Position numbers and translations under genes: made by a program
Part shown: positions 50,377 to 52,410 of the stretch, piece by piece
Numbering within the stretch: the stretch's first letter is position 1
Layout of the letters: each line of letters starts with the position of its first letter
Assembly (NCBI RefSeq): GCF_030407495.1
Contig: NZ_JASDDG010000034.1
Coordinates: 1-52,410 of the forward strand
Direction of reading: 5' to 3'
DNA length: 52,410 nt
Source: Arthrobacter sp. APC 3897
GTDB taxonomy: Bacteria > Actinomycetota > Actinomycetes > Actinomycetales > Micrococcaceae
The notes under the pieces: model-generated
Told to the model about the DNA's origin: nothing
What the model saw: the letters and a program-made list of their open reading frames with translations, nothing else
The model's database searches: none

Positions 50377-51075
50377 ATGACGAGGGATGAACCGCGCCGC
50401 AGGAGCGCCGGGCGGCCGGTAAGCCGAGTCCTGTCGCAGGAGCGGATTGTCACCGCGGCCGTAAACATTATTTCGTCCGGCGGCTACGGGGCGCTCACCA
50501 TGTCAGCCCTGGCCCGGCGGCTGGGAGTTGCACCCTCGGCGCTGTACAACCATGTGGCCTCCAAACAGGAGGTGCTTCGCTGGCTGCAGGACTATGCCAT
50601 GTCCTCAGTGGATGTCTCCGCGTTTGGCGCTGAACCGTGGAGCGCAGCGCTGCGGACATGGGCCCGCTCCTACCGCGGCGTTTTTGCCCGGCACACCCCG
50701 CTGATTCCTGTGATTGCCGTGCTGCAGGTCAGCGGCGCCCCGCGCACGCTGGCAATGTATGAGGCAGTTGCCGCGGGCCTGGAACGGGCCGGGTGGCCGC
50801 CGGAGCAGATTGTTCCGGCCATTGTGGCACTGGAATCATTTATTTACGGCTCGGCGTATGACGCCGTGGCACCCTCCGACATTTTCGACACCGGTGCCCT
50901 GGCAGCCGAGAGCCCGCATTTTACGGCTGCGGTGCATCAGCAGGCCGGGCGGGCCGAGGGGCGGGCGGCAGATGCCGCATTTGAGGCCGGCCTGGAAGCC
51001 TTGATCACCGGGCTCGCCCGGCGCGCCGGACTCGCTGCAGAGTACGGCAGCTCTGCGGAGTCCGGCGCCCGCTGA
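50377..51075 (+). CDS. TetR/AcrR-family transcriptional regulator
   Basis: 232 residues. The N-terminal helix-turn-helix is VLSQERIVTAAVNIISSGG to MSALARRLGVAPSALYNHVASKQEVL (about 22-72). The C-terminal helical ligand domain is typical of TetR_C proteins, with a conserved SFIYGSAYD segment. It is divergent from the amine oxidase operon and separated by a perfect palindrome, so it probably represses that operon and perhaps itself. An amine or product ligand is likely. A basic 20-residue arm precedes the fold. Confidence 0.88.
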   Translation: MTRDEPRRRSAGRPVSRVLSQERIVTAAVNIISSGGYGALTMSALARRLGVAPSALYNHVASKQEVLRWLQDYAMSSVDVSAFGAEPWSAALRTWARSYRGVFARHTPLIPVIAVLQVSGAPRTLAMYEAVAAGLERAGWPPEQIVPAIVALESFIYGSAYDAVAPSDIFDTGALAAESPHFTAAVHQQAGRAEGRAADAAFEAGLEALITGLARRAGLAAEYGSSAESGAR

Positions 51076-51106
51076 GACAGCAGCCGGGCCGGGGTTGGCC
51101 GGGGCG

Positions 51107-52410
51107 TTAGGACAGCGCGCGGACGGCGGCTTCCACCACGTCGAGGGCGTCTGAGAGCAGCTCTTCCCCAATCACCAGCGGCGGCAGCAGGCGCACCACG
51201 TTGCCGTAAGTGCCGCAGGTCAGAATGATGACGCCTTCGGCCAGGCACGCCGCGGCAACAGCCTTGGTGATGTCAGCATCCGGGGTCTTGGTGCCGGGCT
51301 TGACGAATTCCAGGGCCAGCATGGCACCGCGGCCGCGGACCTCGCCGATGACGCCGGTTTCTTCAGCAAGCTGCTGCAGGCGGGGAACTGCAAGTTCCTC
51401 GATCCGGCGGGCGCGGGCCGAAAGATCGAAGGATTCCATGGTCTCGATTGCTGCCAGTGCCGCAGCGCAGGCAACGGGGTTGCCGCCGTACGTGCCGCCC
51501 AGTCCGCCGGCGTGGACTGCATCCAGCAGCTCGGCGCGGCCGGTGACGGCAGAGAGCGGCATGCCGCCGGCAATGCCCTTGGCCATGGTCATGATGTCCG
51601 GAATGACGCCCTCATGCTGCACGGCGAACCATTCGCCGGTGCGGCAGAAGCCGGATTGAACCTCGTCCGCGATGAAGATAATACCCTTGGATTTGGCCCA
51701 TTCCGCCAGCCGCGGCAGGAAGCCTTCGGCCGGAACAATGAACCCGCCTTCGCCCTGAATCGGCTCAATCAGGATGGCTGCCGTCTGGTCCGCACCGATC
51801 TGCTTTTCAATGGCGAGGATCACCCGGTCCGCAGCCTGGGCGCCGGTGATCTGCGGGTTTTCCTCCCGGAACGGGTAGCTCATGGGCATCCGGTAGATCT
51901 CGGAGGCAAACGGTCCAAAGCCGGTCTTGTACGGCATGGCCTTGGCCGTCAGGCCCATGGTCAGGTTTGTCCGGCCGTGGTAGGCGTGGTCAAAGGCGAC
52001 GACGGCGTCACGGCCGGTGGCGGAGCGGGCAATCTTGATCGCGTTTTCCACGGCTTCGGCGCCGGAGTTGAAGAGCACGGTGCGCTTTTCATGATCACCC
52101 GGAGTCACTTCATGCAGCTTCTCGGCCAGCGCAATGTACCCCTCGTAGGGAGTCACCATGAAGCAGGTATGCGTGAAATGCTCCACCTGCTCCTTCACCG
52201 CGCCAACGACGGCGGGATCCGACGCACCGACGCCGGTCACGGCAATGCCGGAGCCCAGGTCAATGAAGGAGTTGCCGTCCACGTCAAGGATGATGCCGCC
52301 GTCGGCATCGGAGACATACACCGGAACCGACGACGCCACGCCTTTGGCAACCACCGCTGCCCGGCGGGCGTTCAGCTCGGAGGATTTAGGGCCGGGGAAG
52401 GCCCCGTTGA
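51107..52410 (-). CDS. gabT: 4-aminobutyrate aminotransferase (5' end beyond the window)
   Basis: At least 434 residues. The open frame runs past the last base, as shown by in-frame GPKSSELNARRAA before the GTG at 52354, so the true start lies outside. Class III aminotransferase motifs are intact: the PLP region FNSGAEAVENAIK, DEVQSGFCRTG and the lysine-bearing TMAKGIAGGMPLSAV. It transaminates 4-aminobutyrate with 2-oxoglutarate, giving succinate semialdehyde. Its position next to the putrescine oxidase cluster fits putrescine degradation through GABA. Confidence 0.92.
   Translation of the reverse strand, partial: NGAFPGPKSSELNARRAAVVAKGVASSVPVYVSDADGGIILDVDGNSFIDLGSGIAVTGVGASDPAVVGAVKEQVEHFTHTCFMVTPYEGYIALAEKLHEVTPGDHEKRTVLFNSGAEAVENAIKIARSATGRDAVVAFDHAYHGRTNLTMGLTAKAMPYKTGFGPFASEIYRMPMSYPFREENPQITGAQAADRVILAIEKQIGADQTAAILIEPIQGEGGFIVPAEGFLPRLAEWAKSKGIIFIADEVQSGFCRTGEWFAVQHEGVIPDIMTMAKGIAGGMPLSAVTGRAELLDAVHAGGLGGTYGGNPVACAAALAAIETMESFDLSARARRIEELAVPRLQQLAEETGVIGEVRGRGAMLALEFVKPGTKTPDADITKAVAAACLAEGVIILTCGTYGNVVRLLPPLVIGEELLSDALDVVEAAVRALS

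Overview
The window looks like chromosomal DNA of a high-GC Gram-positive actinobacterium, most likely Micrococcaceae (Arthrobacter-like). The signs are very high GC with GTG/TTG starts, a C50 carotenoid operon (crtE-crtB-crtI-crtYe-crtYf-crtEb), an adrenodoxin-reductase-type FprA, a DUF4193 protein, a putative class E sortase signal (LAATG) and a putrescine oxidase/GABA aminotransferase cluster. I see no phage, insertion sequence, CRISPR array or conjugative element. The content is core and soft-core metabolism plus several small regulated modules.

Layout. 1-3.1 kb: GT-C mannosyltransferase, amidohydrolase, small membrane protein. 3.1-5.7 kb: cystathionine beta-synthase and MetB (transsulfuration). 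5.8-8.4 kb: 3-methyladenine DNA glycosylase converging on an acyl-CoA synthetase. 8.5-11.6 kb: an ammonium transporter carrying a degenerate PII-like C-terminal domain, and a formaldehyde dehydrogenase. 11.9-14.5 kb: thioredoxin, tRNA-Tyr, a small exported protein, YajQ, a 16-bp tandem repeat block and a histidine phosphatase. 14.6-19.2 kb: HtpX, an MFS transporter, a metallo-beta-lactamase-fold hydrolase and two coupled alpha/beta hydrolases. 19.2-21.3 kb: a furA-katA peroxide module behind a 25-bp palindrome. 21.3-27.9 kb: the C50 carotenoid operon divergent from idi, then a glycosyltransferase. 28-32.1 kb: membrane protein and an NMT1/THI5-type ABC importer. 32.3-35.2 kb: TerC preceded by a yybP-ykoY-like (manganese) riboswitch, a nucleotidyltransferase, DUF4193 and a YtxH-like protein. 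35.3-41.6 kb: an alcohol/acetaldehyde oxidation operon (exaC-adhP-DUF779), an MFS pump and a GAF-domain regulator. 41.7-44.4 kb: FprA and a RarD-type transporter. 44.5-46.1 kb: a secreted CAP-domain protein with a long Ala-rich helical stalk and a sorting signal. 46.4-52.4 kb: a putrescine catabolic cluster (permease, universal stress protein, amine oxidase, TetR regulator with a 35-bp palindromic operator, GABA aminotransferase cut by the window edge).

How the parts work together. Idi and CrtE supply and condense C5 units, CrtB and CrtI make lycopene, CrtEb adds two C5 units, and CrtYe/CrtYf cyclise the ends to a decaprenoxanthin-type pigment. FurA is expected to repress itself and katA until peroxide is met. 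Amine uptake, oxidation to 4-aminobutanal and GABA transamination form a route from putrescine towards succinate. AdhP and ExaC convert alcohol to aldehyde to acid. No wholly new multi-gene system stands out. The most unusual objects are the Amt-PII fusion, the CAP/stalk/LAATG protein with its long leader, the tandem repeat arrays at 13.8 kb and at the rarD stop codon, and several near-perfect palindromic operators. All functional calls are from reading the sequence, without database searches.
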